From assembly GCA_027451525.1 (NCBI GenBank), contig DAIDJF010000035.1:1-59215 (forward strand): 59,215 nucleotides of DNA, in the 5' to 3' direction. The number at the start of each line of letters is the position of its first letter. Positions within the stretch are counted from its first letter, which is position 1. The position numbers and the translations under genes were made by a program. Below the pieces are notes generated by a model that was not told the DNA's origin, did not search any database, and saw only the letters and a list, made by a program, of their open reading frames with translations. Below, piece by piece: positions 51,968 through 59,215 of the stretch. This DNA comes from Ktedonobacterales bacterium (lineage in GTDB: Bacteria > Chloroflexota > Ktedonobacteria > Ktedonobacterales > Ktedonobacteraceae).

Positions 51968-54214
51968 ATGAAATGCGAACGTTGTCAGAAAAATCCCGCT
52001 CGCGTGCGCGTCGATCAGATTGTTGATGGTCGCAGGGAGCAGCATTACCTTTGCCAGTCCTGTGTTGATGAATTAATGAATTCTGCGATGGATCAGACGG
52101 GTGGCATGGGCGGTTTTGGTTCTCCCAATGCTCCCTTTGGTTTTGGTCCCAATATGAATGCTTCATCCGCCGCTGCGGGTGCGAACAACGGCAATGGCAA
52201 AAATACCGCTACTGCGCAGTCGGCTACCAATACAAAGACACCAACCCTTGATCAATATGGTCGTGATTTGACGGCCGAGGTTGCCTCGGGTAAATTGGAC
52301 CCCGCTGCTGGGCGTGAGCGTGAACTGCGTCGTGTTATCACCGTGCTGGGACGCCGCCAGAAGAATAATCCTGTTTTGATTGGTGAACCCGGCGTTGGTA
52401 AAACTGCGATTGTTGAGGGCTTGGCCCGTCGGATCTACGAGGGTAACGTACCTGCTAATCTGCGTGGCAAGCGTATTGTCTCGCTCAATATTGGTGGTAT
52501 GGTCGCGGGTGCGATGTTCCGAGGTCAGTTTGAGCAGCGCATCAAGTCCATTTTGGAAGAGTTGCGTCAGGCTCCTGAAGTTATCGTCTTTATTGATGAA
52601 TTACATACTGTTGTCGGGGCTGGTGCTGCTGAAGGTGCGGTTGGTGCTGGCGATATGCTCAAGCCTGCGTTAGCGCGTGGTGAATTGCGTTGTATTGGCG
52701 CGACCACTCTGGACGAGTACCGCAAACATATCGAGAAGGATGCCGCTTTAGAGCGTCGTTTCCAACCCGTGATAGTCAATGAGCCATCAATCAGCGAAGC
52801 TATCGAGATGTTGCATATTGTGCGCCCGAACTATGAGAGTTATCACGGTATTGGTATCACCGATGAGGCTATTGAAGCCGCCGTCAAACTCTCAGATCGC
52901 TATATCAATGATCGTTTCTTACCTGATAAGGCCATTGATGTGATGGATGAAGCGGCTTCGGCCTTGCGTCTTGAGGCAACTGAGAAAGGGATTGTCAGTC
53001 CCACGCTGATCGCGGACCTGGAGAAAGAGCTTGCCGAGATTCAAGCTCAGAAAGAGGCCGCTGCTAATGCTGAGGATTATGAGCGGGCTGCTCGTATGCG
53101 TCAGCAAGAGCTGTTGACACAAGATAAACTAGAGAAGGCACGTGTCGAGGCGAATAACGGCATTGCCTTAATTGTGACACCTGAGCAGGTTGCGCATGTG
53201 ATTGAGAACTGGACAGGCGTGCCTGTGAGCCAGATGCTTGATAGTGAGCGTGCCAATTTGCGTAACCTGGAAGAGAGTCTGCGCAAGCGTGTGATTGGTC
53301 AGGATGAGGCAATTAGTGCGATGGCGCGTGCCATCCGCCGTTCACGGGCGGGGTTGAAAGACCCCAAGCGTCCTATCGGTTCCTTCCTCTTCCTCGGCCC
53401 AACTGGTGTTGGTAAAACCGAACTGGCGAAAGCTCTGGCTGCTGAACTCTTTGGTGGCGAGGAGAACTTGATTCGCCTGGATATGTCAGAGTACATGGAG
53501 CCACACACGGTTGCCCGTCTCTTTGGTAGCCCTCCAGGCTATGTTGGTCATGACGAGGGTGGACAACTGACTGAGCAGGTCCGTCGCCGTCCATATAGCG
53601 TCATTCTGTTGGACGAGGTTGAGAAGGCCCATCCAGAGGTCTTTAATGCTCTCTTGCAGATCATGGATGATGGCCGCTTGACAGATGGTCAAGGCCGTAC
53701 GGTAGACTTCAAGAATACCGTTGTGATTATGACCAGCAATGTCGGTAGTGCCGAACTCAAACGTGCCAGTCGCATCGGTTTCTCTGCCAAACGTGAGGAC
53801 GGCGATGGTGATGATCAATATCAGGCTATGCGCTCGAAAGCCTTAGAGGGCTTGCGCCATGCGTTCCGGCCTGAGTTTCTCAACCGTATCGACCAGATTA
53901 TCGTCTTCCATTCGCTGGGCAAGACGGAACTCTACACTATCGTTGATCTGTTGCTCAATCAGGTGCGTTCACGCTTGAACGAGCAGGGTATCGAACTGGT
54001 TGTCAATGACGAGGTGCTTGACTTCCTACTTAAGGAAGGTTTCGACGAAGAGTTCGGAGCGCGTCCATTGCGCCGCGCCATTCAGACCTATGTTGATGAT
54101 GCCCTGGCTGATGCGCTACTCGCTGGCGATTTGGTAAGCGGGAAACAGGCAATATTGGCAGTCCAGGACGGCAAGACAGTCGTCTTGACACAGGAGCATG
54201 CACAACTGGCATAA
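51968..54214 (+). CDS. clpE: ClpE-type Hsp100/Clp ATPase
   Basis: A 748-residue AAA+ unfoldase. The N-terminus is a zinc ribbon with two Cys pairs ([15 protein letters not shown]...[10 protein letters not shown]), the ClpE hallmark; the double Clp-N domain of ClpC/ClpB is missing and is replaced by a Gly/Asn-rich linker (about 40-85). The first AAA module has GEPGVGKTA and [10 protein letters not shown], a UVR-like middle region ([14 protein letters not shown]) follows, and the second module has [23 protein letters not shown] and the C-terminal D2-small domain. It unfolds proteins for ClpP. No ClpP-binding loop was searched. Two CIRCE-like sites upstream indicate heat-shock control by HrcA. 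Confidence 0.9.
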   Translation: MKCERCQKNPARVRVDQIVDGRREQHYLCQSCVDELMNSAMDQTGGMGGFGSPNAPFGFGPNMNASSAAAGANNGNGKNTATAQSATNTKTPTLDQYGRDLTAEVASGKLDPAAGRERELRRVITVLGRRQKNNPVLIGEPGVGKTAIVEGLARRIYEGNVPANLRGKRIVSLNIGGMVAGAMFRGQFEQRIKSILEELRQAPEVIVFIDELHTVVGAGAAEGAVGAGDMLKPALARGELRCIGATTLDEYRKHIEKDAALERRFQPVIVNEPSISEAIEMLHIVRPNYESYHGIGITDEAIEAAVKLSDRYINDRFLPDKAIDVMDEAASALRLEATEKGIVSPTLIADLEKELAEIQAQKEAAANAEDYERAARMRQQELLTQDKLEKARVEANNGIALIVTPEQVAHVIENWTGVPVSQMLDSERANLRNLEESLRKRVIGQDEAISAMARAIRRSRAGLKDPKRPIGSFLFLGPTGVGKTELAKALAAELFGGEENLIRLDMSEYMEPHTVARLFGSPPGYVGHDEGGQLTEQVRRRPYSVILLDEVEKAHPEVFNALLQIMDDGRLTDGQGRTVDFKNTVVIMTSNVGSAELKRASRIGFSAKREDGDGDDQYQAMRSKALEGLRHAFRPEFLNRIDQIIVFHSLGKTELYTIVDLLLNQVRSRLNEQGIELVVNDEVLDFLLKEGFDEEFGARPLRRAIQTYVDDALADALLAGDLVSGKQAILAVQDGKTVVLTQEHAQLA

Positions 54215-54253
54215 ATCTGTTCCCGTTTAGCATTGCTTCTATTGTCTCTCATG

Positions 54254-54286
54254 AGAGGGTCGCTATTGTTATAGTAGCGGCCCTCT
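54254..54286 (+). terminator. Intrinsic terminator after the Clp gene
   Basis: A 12-bp stem AGAGGGTCGCTA/TAGCGGCCCTCT with a 9-base loop, followed by TATTTTTA. Confidence 0.85.
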
Positions 54287-54377
54287 TATTTTTATAGATG
54301 TATTGTGCCTATTGGCAGAGGGTATCGTATGGACTGTCAACTTTCCCGTCAGGCTATGCAAAGAGAGGGGATTGTAT

Positions 54378-54383
54378 TATAAT
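54378..54383 (+). promoter_or_regulatory. TATAAT directly before mnmE
   Basis: A perfect -10 hexamer ends 6 bases before the mnmE ATG, so the start point would fall at or next to the A of the ATG. TATGCA at -35 spacing is a poor -35 element. No ribosome site is seen at this start. Confidence 0.5.
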
Positions 54384-54389
54384 CGGGCC

Positions 54390-55820
54390 ATGCAGAACGA
54401 TACGATTGCCGCAATTGCAACACCACCGGGTGCTGGTGGTATAGGGATTGTGCGCGTAAGTGGAACAGATGCCTTTCGCATTGTCTTACCGCTTTTGCGC
54501 CGACCGGGGGAGAAACAGACGTTGCCTCCCTCTCATCAGCTTACCTATGGACATATTATTGATCCAACAACCAATGAGGTACTGGATGAAGTGCTGGTGG
54601 CCTTCATGCACGCGCCGCGCACCTACACCTGTGAAGATGTAGTCGAGATTCAGGGCCATGGTGGGCCGTTGCTACTCAGGCGTATCCTGCGCTCCGTGCT
54701 GACACAGGGCGCGCGCATGGCGCGTCCAGGCGAGTTTACGCAACGCGCTTTCCTGAATGGACGGCTTGATCTCGCGCAAGCGGAAGCGGTGATGGACCTG
54801 ATTGGAGCGCAGACAGAAGCCGTACAACGCCTCGCCATGCAGCAGTTGCGCGGACGGATCTCAGAACAGGTCGAAGCCGCTCGCCATGCCATTCTCGGTG
54901 TGATCGCGCGCATCGAGGTAAGCATTGATTTCCCTGAGGAAGATGTGCCGACCCCGCAAGCTGATGAACTGCTGCCGTTGATCGTGGTCGCGCAAGAGGC
55001 CGTAGATCGCTTGCTGGCAGGTTCAGAGCAGGGACGCCTGTACCGACAAGGATTGCGCACTGCCATTATTGGGCGACCTAATGTCGGTAAATCGAGCCTT
55101 CTGAACGCGTTGCTACGTAGCGAGCGCGCTATTGTCACACCAGTTGCGGGCACAACGCGCGATACTGTGGAAGAAGTTGCCAATTTGCGCGGGATTCCCC
55201 TTCATCTCATCGATACCGCTGGTATCACGCCCACTGATGATCCTGTCGAACAGATTGGCGTGCAGCGTAGCCGCGCCGCTGCCGCGAATGCCGATGTGGT
55301 TCTGCTTGTTTGCGATGGCTCCGAGGCTCTTACTGCACAAGATCAGCAGGTTATCAGTGAACTGCAAGCAATGGGATTTGGTACAGGTCCCAGCGACGAT
55401 GATACGACCTATCGGCGCGGACGGCCCGTTATTCTGGTAATCAATAAAGCTGACCGTGCGCAACATATCGAACGGGCCGCTTTGCAACAGTTCTGGCCGC
55501 GCGCGACCGTTGTCACAACCTCTACTGTGACGGGTGAGGGTCTACCAGAGCTTGAGGATGCCATTGCTGAACTGGTGCAGGCGGGTCAGACGATTACCAG
55601 CGAGAGCATGTTAGTGACCAGTACACGCCATCAAGAGGCTCTCCGCAGTGCTGCTGAACATTTATACGCTGCTCATATTTCGCTCGCGCAGCATCTCCCT
55701 CTCGATTTTGTCTCTATTGACCTGCGTGCCGCTTACGACGCATTGGGTGAAGTAACTGGTGAGACCGCCAGCGATGATCTCCTCGATAGAATCTTCAGCG
55801 AGTTTTGTATAGGCAAATAG
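54390..55820 (+). CDS. mnmE: tRNA modification GTPase MnmE
   Basis: A 476-residue protein. The N-terminal domain starts TIAAIATPPGAGGIGIVRVSG (about 4-25), the helical domain contains QAEAVMDLIGAQTEAVQRLA, and a circularly embedded G domain follows with GRPNVGKSSLLNALL (P-loop), DTAGIT (switch II) and NKAD. The protein ends FCIGK, the CIGK motif needed for methylene transfer. With MnmG it modifies the wobble uridine of several tRNAs (cmnm5U). The ATG is directly preceded by a TATAAT and the frame upstream is not conserved, which fits a leaderless message. Confidence 0.97.
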   Translation: MQNDTIAAIATPPGAGGIGIVRVSGTDAFRIVLPLLRRPGEKQTLPPSHQLTYGHIIDPTTNEVLDEVLVAFMHAPRTYTCEDVVEIQGHGGPLLLRRILRSVLTQGARMARPGEFTQRAFLNGRLDLAQAEAVMDLIGAQTEAVQRLAMQQLRGRISEQVEAARHAILGVIARIEVSIDFPEEDVPTPQADELLPLIVVAQEAVDRLLAGSEQGRLYRQGLRTAIIGRPNVGKSSLLNALLRSERAIVTPVAGTTRDTVEEVANLRGIPLHLIDTAGITPTDDPVEQIGVQRSRAAAANADVVLLVCDGSEALTAQDQQVISELQAMGFGTGPSDDDTTYRRGRPVILVINKADRAQHIERAALQQFWPRATVVTTSTVTGEGLPELEDAIAELVQAGQTITSESMLVTSTRHQEALRSAAEHLYAAHISLAQHLPLDFVSIDLRAAYDALGEVTGETASDDLLDRIFSEFCIGK

Positions 55821-55982
55821 CTCTTTCTATAGCTAATTCATTGCTGGTCCTGATCTACTGCTGCTTGGGATTTGCTTAGAAACGCTGTCCACTTCTTGCC
55901 CGCTCTAACGTGTCTATAAATGAATACTCACCGAGTGTTTTCTCTACTATTTATGTGCTAACCTGCTATCGAGGAGAAAGGG

Positions 55983-57251
55983 ATGTTTTTTAGAAACAAA
56001 TTATTCCTTATTGCTGCGACAATACTGGTGGTCAGTGTCGGGTTAAGTGCATTAGCCTATCAGGTGACGCACTCGCAAGCTATTGTGGATGCGGCCCATG
56101 CTCCCGCGACAACGGCAGCGGAGGTTAAGATGTCTGAAGGTGGGAGTGAAGTACATATCTCTACTACGTCACACAATGTAACGAAAAGCAGTATGGCAGA
56201 TATGTCACAAACATCGTCCACATTACCACTGGAGAGTGATCCCGCAAAAATTTTGGGCGTGCAGTCTGACCCACAGACAAATTTTCCTGGTATTGGTTGG
56301 GTGCGGCTCGGCTATCCCTCTTGCGGGTGGGGTAACCTGCGCGGATCTGTTCTTCGTTCAACCGTTGCTCACTATCATACACAAGGTATTCGTGTCCTGC
56401 TGACAGTTTGTCAAGGAGCAGATAACAACAGTCTCTACGACCCTGCCCCATTGCAAGATGCGGCGCAGGGTGGAGCAGATGCAGTGCAATGTGGGAATGA
56501 GGAGATGAAACAAGATGCCTCGGTTTCTTTCCTCTATATTCCTCCCGCACATTTTGCCCGTTTTTACGCTCTGTGCGAGCAGGCGGTCCATGCGGTGCGT
56601 CCGGGCGTGCCAGTTTTGCTTGGATCACTCGACCCTCATGTCGGCGGTGTTGATTACTGGCCTTTGGTTAATCAGGTAAATTATCTGAATCAAATGCAGC
56701 TAGCGATGAACACACAGGTATATCCAGGCGGTAATTGGGATTGGCATACACAAATATTGGGTTTGATTGATAGCTGGCATAACGGCTATCCAAACAGTAG
56801 TGTCAATAGTCTGGCGGGCCTGTTCTCGTTCTGGGCACAACAATTTGGGGTGAGCATGGATAGTGGGGCATTAGGCCACCATCTCTGGGTTGTCGAGGGC
56901 ACGGGATGTTTTAAGGGCTGTGGAATTGACTCGTCAAGTGGCTATGAGGTTGCTGTTTCACATATCATGACGTTAATTACTGATGTACAGACGGCAATGC
57001 ATTCTGGTGTGCCTTTCTTCTACTTTAGTGGGAAGGATTTTGTCTCGGCTGGCTACTACTGGCCGATTGGTGTGTTGAGTGTCAATGGGCATGCCAAGCC
57101 ATTGCGGCAAGATCTGGGAATGGGAAGTGTGACTCTGGGGATGACATGTGGCGGGCAACAAGTCACTGTATCCGACCAGGAGACGTTGCTGGCAAAAATG
57201 TATCAAGGCTGTACCTTACCATATAATTACCTGAGCGTACTGTTTTCCTGA
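55983..57251 (+). CDS. Secreted glycosidase-like protein, copy 1
   Basis: A 422-residue protein with an N-terminal signal/anchor (about 5-28, NKLFLIAATILVVSVGLSALAY) and an 80-residue Ser/Thr linker. The catalytic-like domain begins AKILGVQSDPQTNFPGIGW. Asn172-Glu173 in CGNEEMKQD fits the acid/base Asn-Glu pair of glycoside hydrolase clan A, and Glu305 in LWVVEGTGCF could be the nucleophile. Cys pairs (GCFKGCGID, CGGQQV) suggest disulfides outside the cell. No exact GH family recognised. The gene is duplicated immediately downstream. GAGGAGAAAGG precedes the ATG. Confidence 0.75.
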   Translation: MFFRNKLFLIAATILVVSVGLSALAYQVTHSQAIVDAAHAPATTAAEVKMSEGGSEVHISTTSHNVTKSSMADMSQTSSTLPLESDPAKILGVQSDPQTNFPGIGWVRLGYPSCGWGNLRGSVLRSTVAHYHTQGIRVLLTVCQGADNNSLYDPAPLQDAAQGGADAVQCGNEEMKQDASVSFLYIPPAHFARFYALCEQAVHAVRPGVPVLLGSLDPHVGGVDYWPLVNQVNYLNQMQLAMNTQVYPGGNWDWHTQILGLIDSWHNGYPNSSVNSLAGLFSFWAQQFGVSMDSGALGHHLWVVEGTGCFKGCGIDSSSGYEVAVSHIMTLITDVQTAMHSGVPFFYFSGKDFVSAGYYWPIGVLSVNGHAKPLRQDLGMGSVTLGMTCGGQQVTVSDQETLLAKMYQGCTLPYNYLSVLFS

Positions 57252-57265
57252 CGAAATAGCTTACA

Positions 57266-57306
57266 AAAGAGCGGTTCCTGTATCTGGCATACGGGAACCG
57301 CTCTTT
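57266..57306 (+). terminator. Intrinsic terminator between the duplicated genes
   Basis: An AAAGAGCGGTTCCTGTAT stem (one mismatch) pairing with ATACGGGAACCGCTCTTT, then GTTATG. The two copies are thus transcribed separately. Confidence 0.8.
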
Positions 57307-57428
57307 GTTATGAGAAGAATGGCCTATAGAGAAAGCCAAAAGGGTTTCCTATGGATGAATAACAATGGTACAATACGCCTCGGTAGTTCTAGCTAGTAGC
57401 CGGTCTGAAGATATGAGGTATAGAAAGC

Positions 57429-58643
57429 GTGAATATACTTTCTCTTTTAAAAAAGCCATCGACAGTGATTTTTGTGGTGGTGCTGGTGGTGAGTGTGATC
57501 CTTGCGTCGCTTGCGTATTATATAGTTACTCTGCCCGTGCCGTCAGCAAATTCTGCGCCAGTAGAAAAGACGGCCCAATCGTCCACGCCGCTGCCTTTGA
57601 CACCAACACCCACATATCCGCCCGTTGAAGGGCCAGCAAAGATTTTAGGGGTGCAGTCTGATCCGCAGACAAGTTTTCCTGGTATCGGTTGGGTGCGTAT
57701 CGGCTACCCTTCGTGTGGCTGGGGTGACCTGTACGGCGATATTTTGAAAAGTACAATTGAGCAATACCACAGCCAGGGTATTCGTGTCTTGCTGACAGTC
57801 TGTCAGGGGCCAAATAATGCAAGTTTGTACAACACGCAACCGCTACAAGATGCTGCACAAGGTGGGGCCGATGCGGTACAATGTGGGAATGAAGAGATGA
57901 AGCAGGATGCCTCGGTTTCCTTTCTCTATATTCCGCCGCAGAATTTTGCTCGTTTCTACGCTCTGTGTGAGCAGGCCGTCCATGCGGTGCGTCCCAATGT
58001 ACCTGTCTTGCTGGGGTCGCTCGATCCCCATGTGGGGGGCATTGATTACCAGCCATTGGTCAATCAGGCTCAGTATCTGGATCAGATGCAGCAAGCAATG
58101 AATACAACCGTTCATCCCGGTGGAAACTGGGATTGGCATACACAGACACTCGGCCTGATTGATAGCTGGCACAATGGCTATCCGAATAGTAGTGTCAATA
58201 GCTTGGCAGGCTTATTCTCGTTTTGGGCGCAACAGTTCCATGTCAGTCTGGCTAGTGGGCAACTCGGCGAGCATCTCTGGGTGGTTGAGGGGACAGGCTG
58301 CTTCAAAGGCTGTGGCATCGACGATACCAGTCCCTATCAAGTCGCTGTTTCGCATGTGATTACGCTAATTACTGATGTGCAGACGGCAATGCAGGATAAA
58401 GTGCCCTTCTTCTATTTTAGCGGAAAAGACTTTATTTCGTCGGGCTATTACTGGCCGATTGGTGTGCTGGATGTAAATGGGCACCCCAAACCTCTGCGAC
58501 AGGATTTGTCGATGGGAGCACGTACATTGACGATGACCTGCTCAACTGGCACGAGCAATGTTACAAATCAGGAGCAACTGCTCTCAGATATGTATAATGG
58601 CTGCACTTTGCCCGCGAACTACCTGAACGTTCTTTATTCGTAG
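57429..58643 (+). CDS. Secreted glycosidase-like protein, copy 2
   Basis: A 404-residue tandem paralogue of the preceding gene, with a GTG start. A short signal/anchor (about 13-34, VIFVVVLVVSVILASLAYYIV) is followed by a shorter Thr/Pro linker and the same domain: GYPSCGWGDLYGDI, GIRVLLTVCQG, CGNEEMKQDASVSFLYIPP, LLGSLDPHVGGIDYQPL, SWHNGYPNSSVNSLAGLFSFWA and VEGTGCFKGCGID. Catalytic Glu pair conserved. The linkers and C-terminal segments differ more than the domain, as expected after duplication. A third frame over the start is not coding. Likely surface or secreted polysaccharide-active enzyme. Confidence 0.75.
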   Translation: MNILSLLKKPSTVIFVVVLVVSVILASLAYYIVTLPVPSANSAPVEKTAQSSTPLPLTPTPTYPPVEGPAKILGVQSDPQTSFPGIGWVRIGYPSCGWGDLYGDILKSTIEQYHSQGIRVLLTVCQGPNNASLYNTQPLQDAAQGGADAVQCGNEEMKQDASVSFLYIPPQNFARFYALCEQAVHAVRPNVPVLLGSLDPHVGGIDYQPLVNQAQYLDQMQQAMNTTVHPGGNWDWHTQTLGLIDSWHNGYPNSSVNSLAGLFSFWAQQFHVSLASGQLGEHLWVVEGTGCFKGCGIDDTSPYQVAVSHVITLITDVQTAMQDKVPFFYFSGKDFISSGYYWPIGVLDVNGHPKPLRQDLSMGARTLTMTCSTGTSNVTNQEQLLSDMYNGCTLPANYLNVLYS

Positions 58644-58660
58644 CCCTTGAAGCAATTGAT

Positions 58661-58723
58661 AAAGCTGCTTGTGCAGATATGCTCCATGGAGTACTACTCA
58701 GAACTGTTGTGCAAAGCAGCTTT
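58661..58723 (+). terminator. Possible terminator after the second glycosidase-like gene
   Basis: AAAGCTGCT...AGCAGCTTT arms about 40 bases apart, the second ending in TTTCCTT. The loop is long, so confidence is low. The rest of 58644-58873 is AT-rich. Confidence 0.4.
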
Positions 58724-58873
58724 CCTTGCTTCTGCGCCTGTATTGCTAGCGTGTAAAAACGCTGCAATTAAGCGCATCTAAGCGTGTTGCCCTTGTCAGC
58801 AGGCCCATTTTATAAAATTATAAAAAAGGAAAAATGGATTTTTGCGAATTTCGAAAAATTCGTCGAAAACCTA

Positions 58874-58902
58874 TTGACAAGATCTAGGACCTGTGGCATA
58901 AT
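58874..58902 (+). promoter_or_regulatory. Strong promoter, probably of an rRNA operon
   Basis: TTGACA, exactly 17 bases, CATAAT. The 60 bases upstream are nearly all A/T (ATAAAATTATAAAAAAGG and similar), which looks like an UP element. Confidence 0.75.
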
Positions 58903-59215
58903 ACCGATGTTGCCGATACGGAACGCAAAACTTCCAGAAAATTAAGAAATCTGGTAGGTACGTGTCTCTCAATGAGAAACGGAATGCCAGTTCTTTTGTG
59001 TCGGTCGAAACAGCAAAGCCTGTTTCGGAGAGACCTTAACAATTGAAGAGTGGAAAGCAGAACAGTGAATGTGAAAGCTCCGAACAATGTAGCTGCACAG
59101 TCCTGTCAACGAGGTTCCGGGCCATCGAGGACGGAACCATGAGTTTTCTGCGAACAAGCCAAATGCTAGAGAAGAGCTTGGCCTGGACGCAAACCGAATT
59201 CAGCAACTTTGTCTC
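58903..59215 (+). other. Probable rRNA operon leader, cut by the window edge
   Basis: No open gene follows the strong promoter. A perfect 8-bp hairpin (CGAAACAG/CTGTTTCG at 59006-59027) stands directly before GACCTTAACAATT (59032-59044), which resembles the boxA antitermination element (GCTCTTTAACAATT). The 16S rRNA itself would begin beyond the window; its usual start (GAGTTTGATC) is not reached here. Confidence 0.55.

Noticed and set aside
53064..53818. Minus-strand frames across the Clp gene
   Set aside because: Antisense shadows of conserved AAA+ sequence.

Overview
The window most likely comes from a soil-type Chloroflexota bacterium, probably of the Ktedonobacteria. This rests on the mixture of gene families: DUF3090, an R2-like ligand-binding oxidase, RHS/Hint polymorphic toxin modules, many WD40-type proteins, a chitinase paired with a family 2 glycosyltransferase, GlsB and FmdB small proteins, and short palindromic repeats between genes. 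No marker gene fixes the taxonomy. A probable rRNA operon leader lies at the right edge, but the rRNA itself is outside the window.

Layout. 1-11 kb is mostly core and regulatory: the end of a LacI-type regulator, a HAD dehalogenase, two tandem initiator tRNA genes, a DUF512 radical-SAM protein, DUF3105, a second HAD phosphatase, a histidine kinase, FmdB, a coiled-coil protein with an expanded heptad repeat, and uvrC. 11.1-24.9 kb is an accessory island. It opens with a truncated RHS core + Hint + AHH nuclease tip and a candidate immunity gene. An orphan Hint + deaminase-like tip follows, joined to a 281-bp duplicate of the first linker through a mosaic junction, with its own candidate immunity gene. 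The rest of the island is small families that mostly come in pairs: two WD40 proteins, two WxxxGTQ propeller-like proteins, two membrane proteins, two helical-repeat proteins, and a free-standing domain resembling EF-Tu domain 3.

25.4-29.6 kb encodes a processive membrane glycosyltransferase overlapping a GH18 chitinase. 29.8-37.6 kb holds R2lox, an enolase-superfamily epimerase, a prolyl oligopeptidase with an upstream alpha/beta hydrolase, two small genes of unknown role, DUF3090 and a 2-hydroxyacid dehydrogenase. 37.7-48.5 kb looks like a reactive-sulfur/stress block. A CsoR/CstR-type repressor has a promoter and an ATACCC-N5-GGGTAT operator directly upstream, followed by DsrE2-like, TusA and a CstB-like persulfide dioxygenase-rhodanese fusion. 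Further along are a CoA-transferase/racemase, an M20 peptidase, an NnrS-like protein, OsmC, a cupin and a Crp/Fnr regulator.

48.6-59.2 kb contains GlsB, a GT4 glycosyltransferase, a ClpE-type Hsp100 gene preceded by two CIRCE-like operators flanking its promoter, mnmE (possibly leaderless), a tandem pair of secreted glycosidase-like proteins, and a strong promoter with AT-rich upstream DNA and a boxA-like leader that probably drives an rRNA operon.

The parts most worth following up are the toxin-tip island with its mosaic junction and paired families, the CstR-controlled sulfur operon, and the paired CIRCE elements. All functions are inferred from sequence reading alone; no database search was possible.
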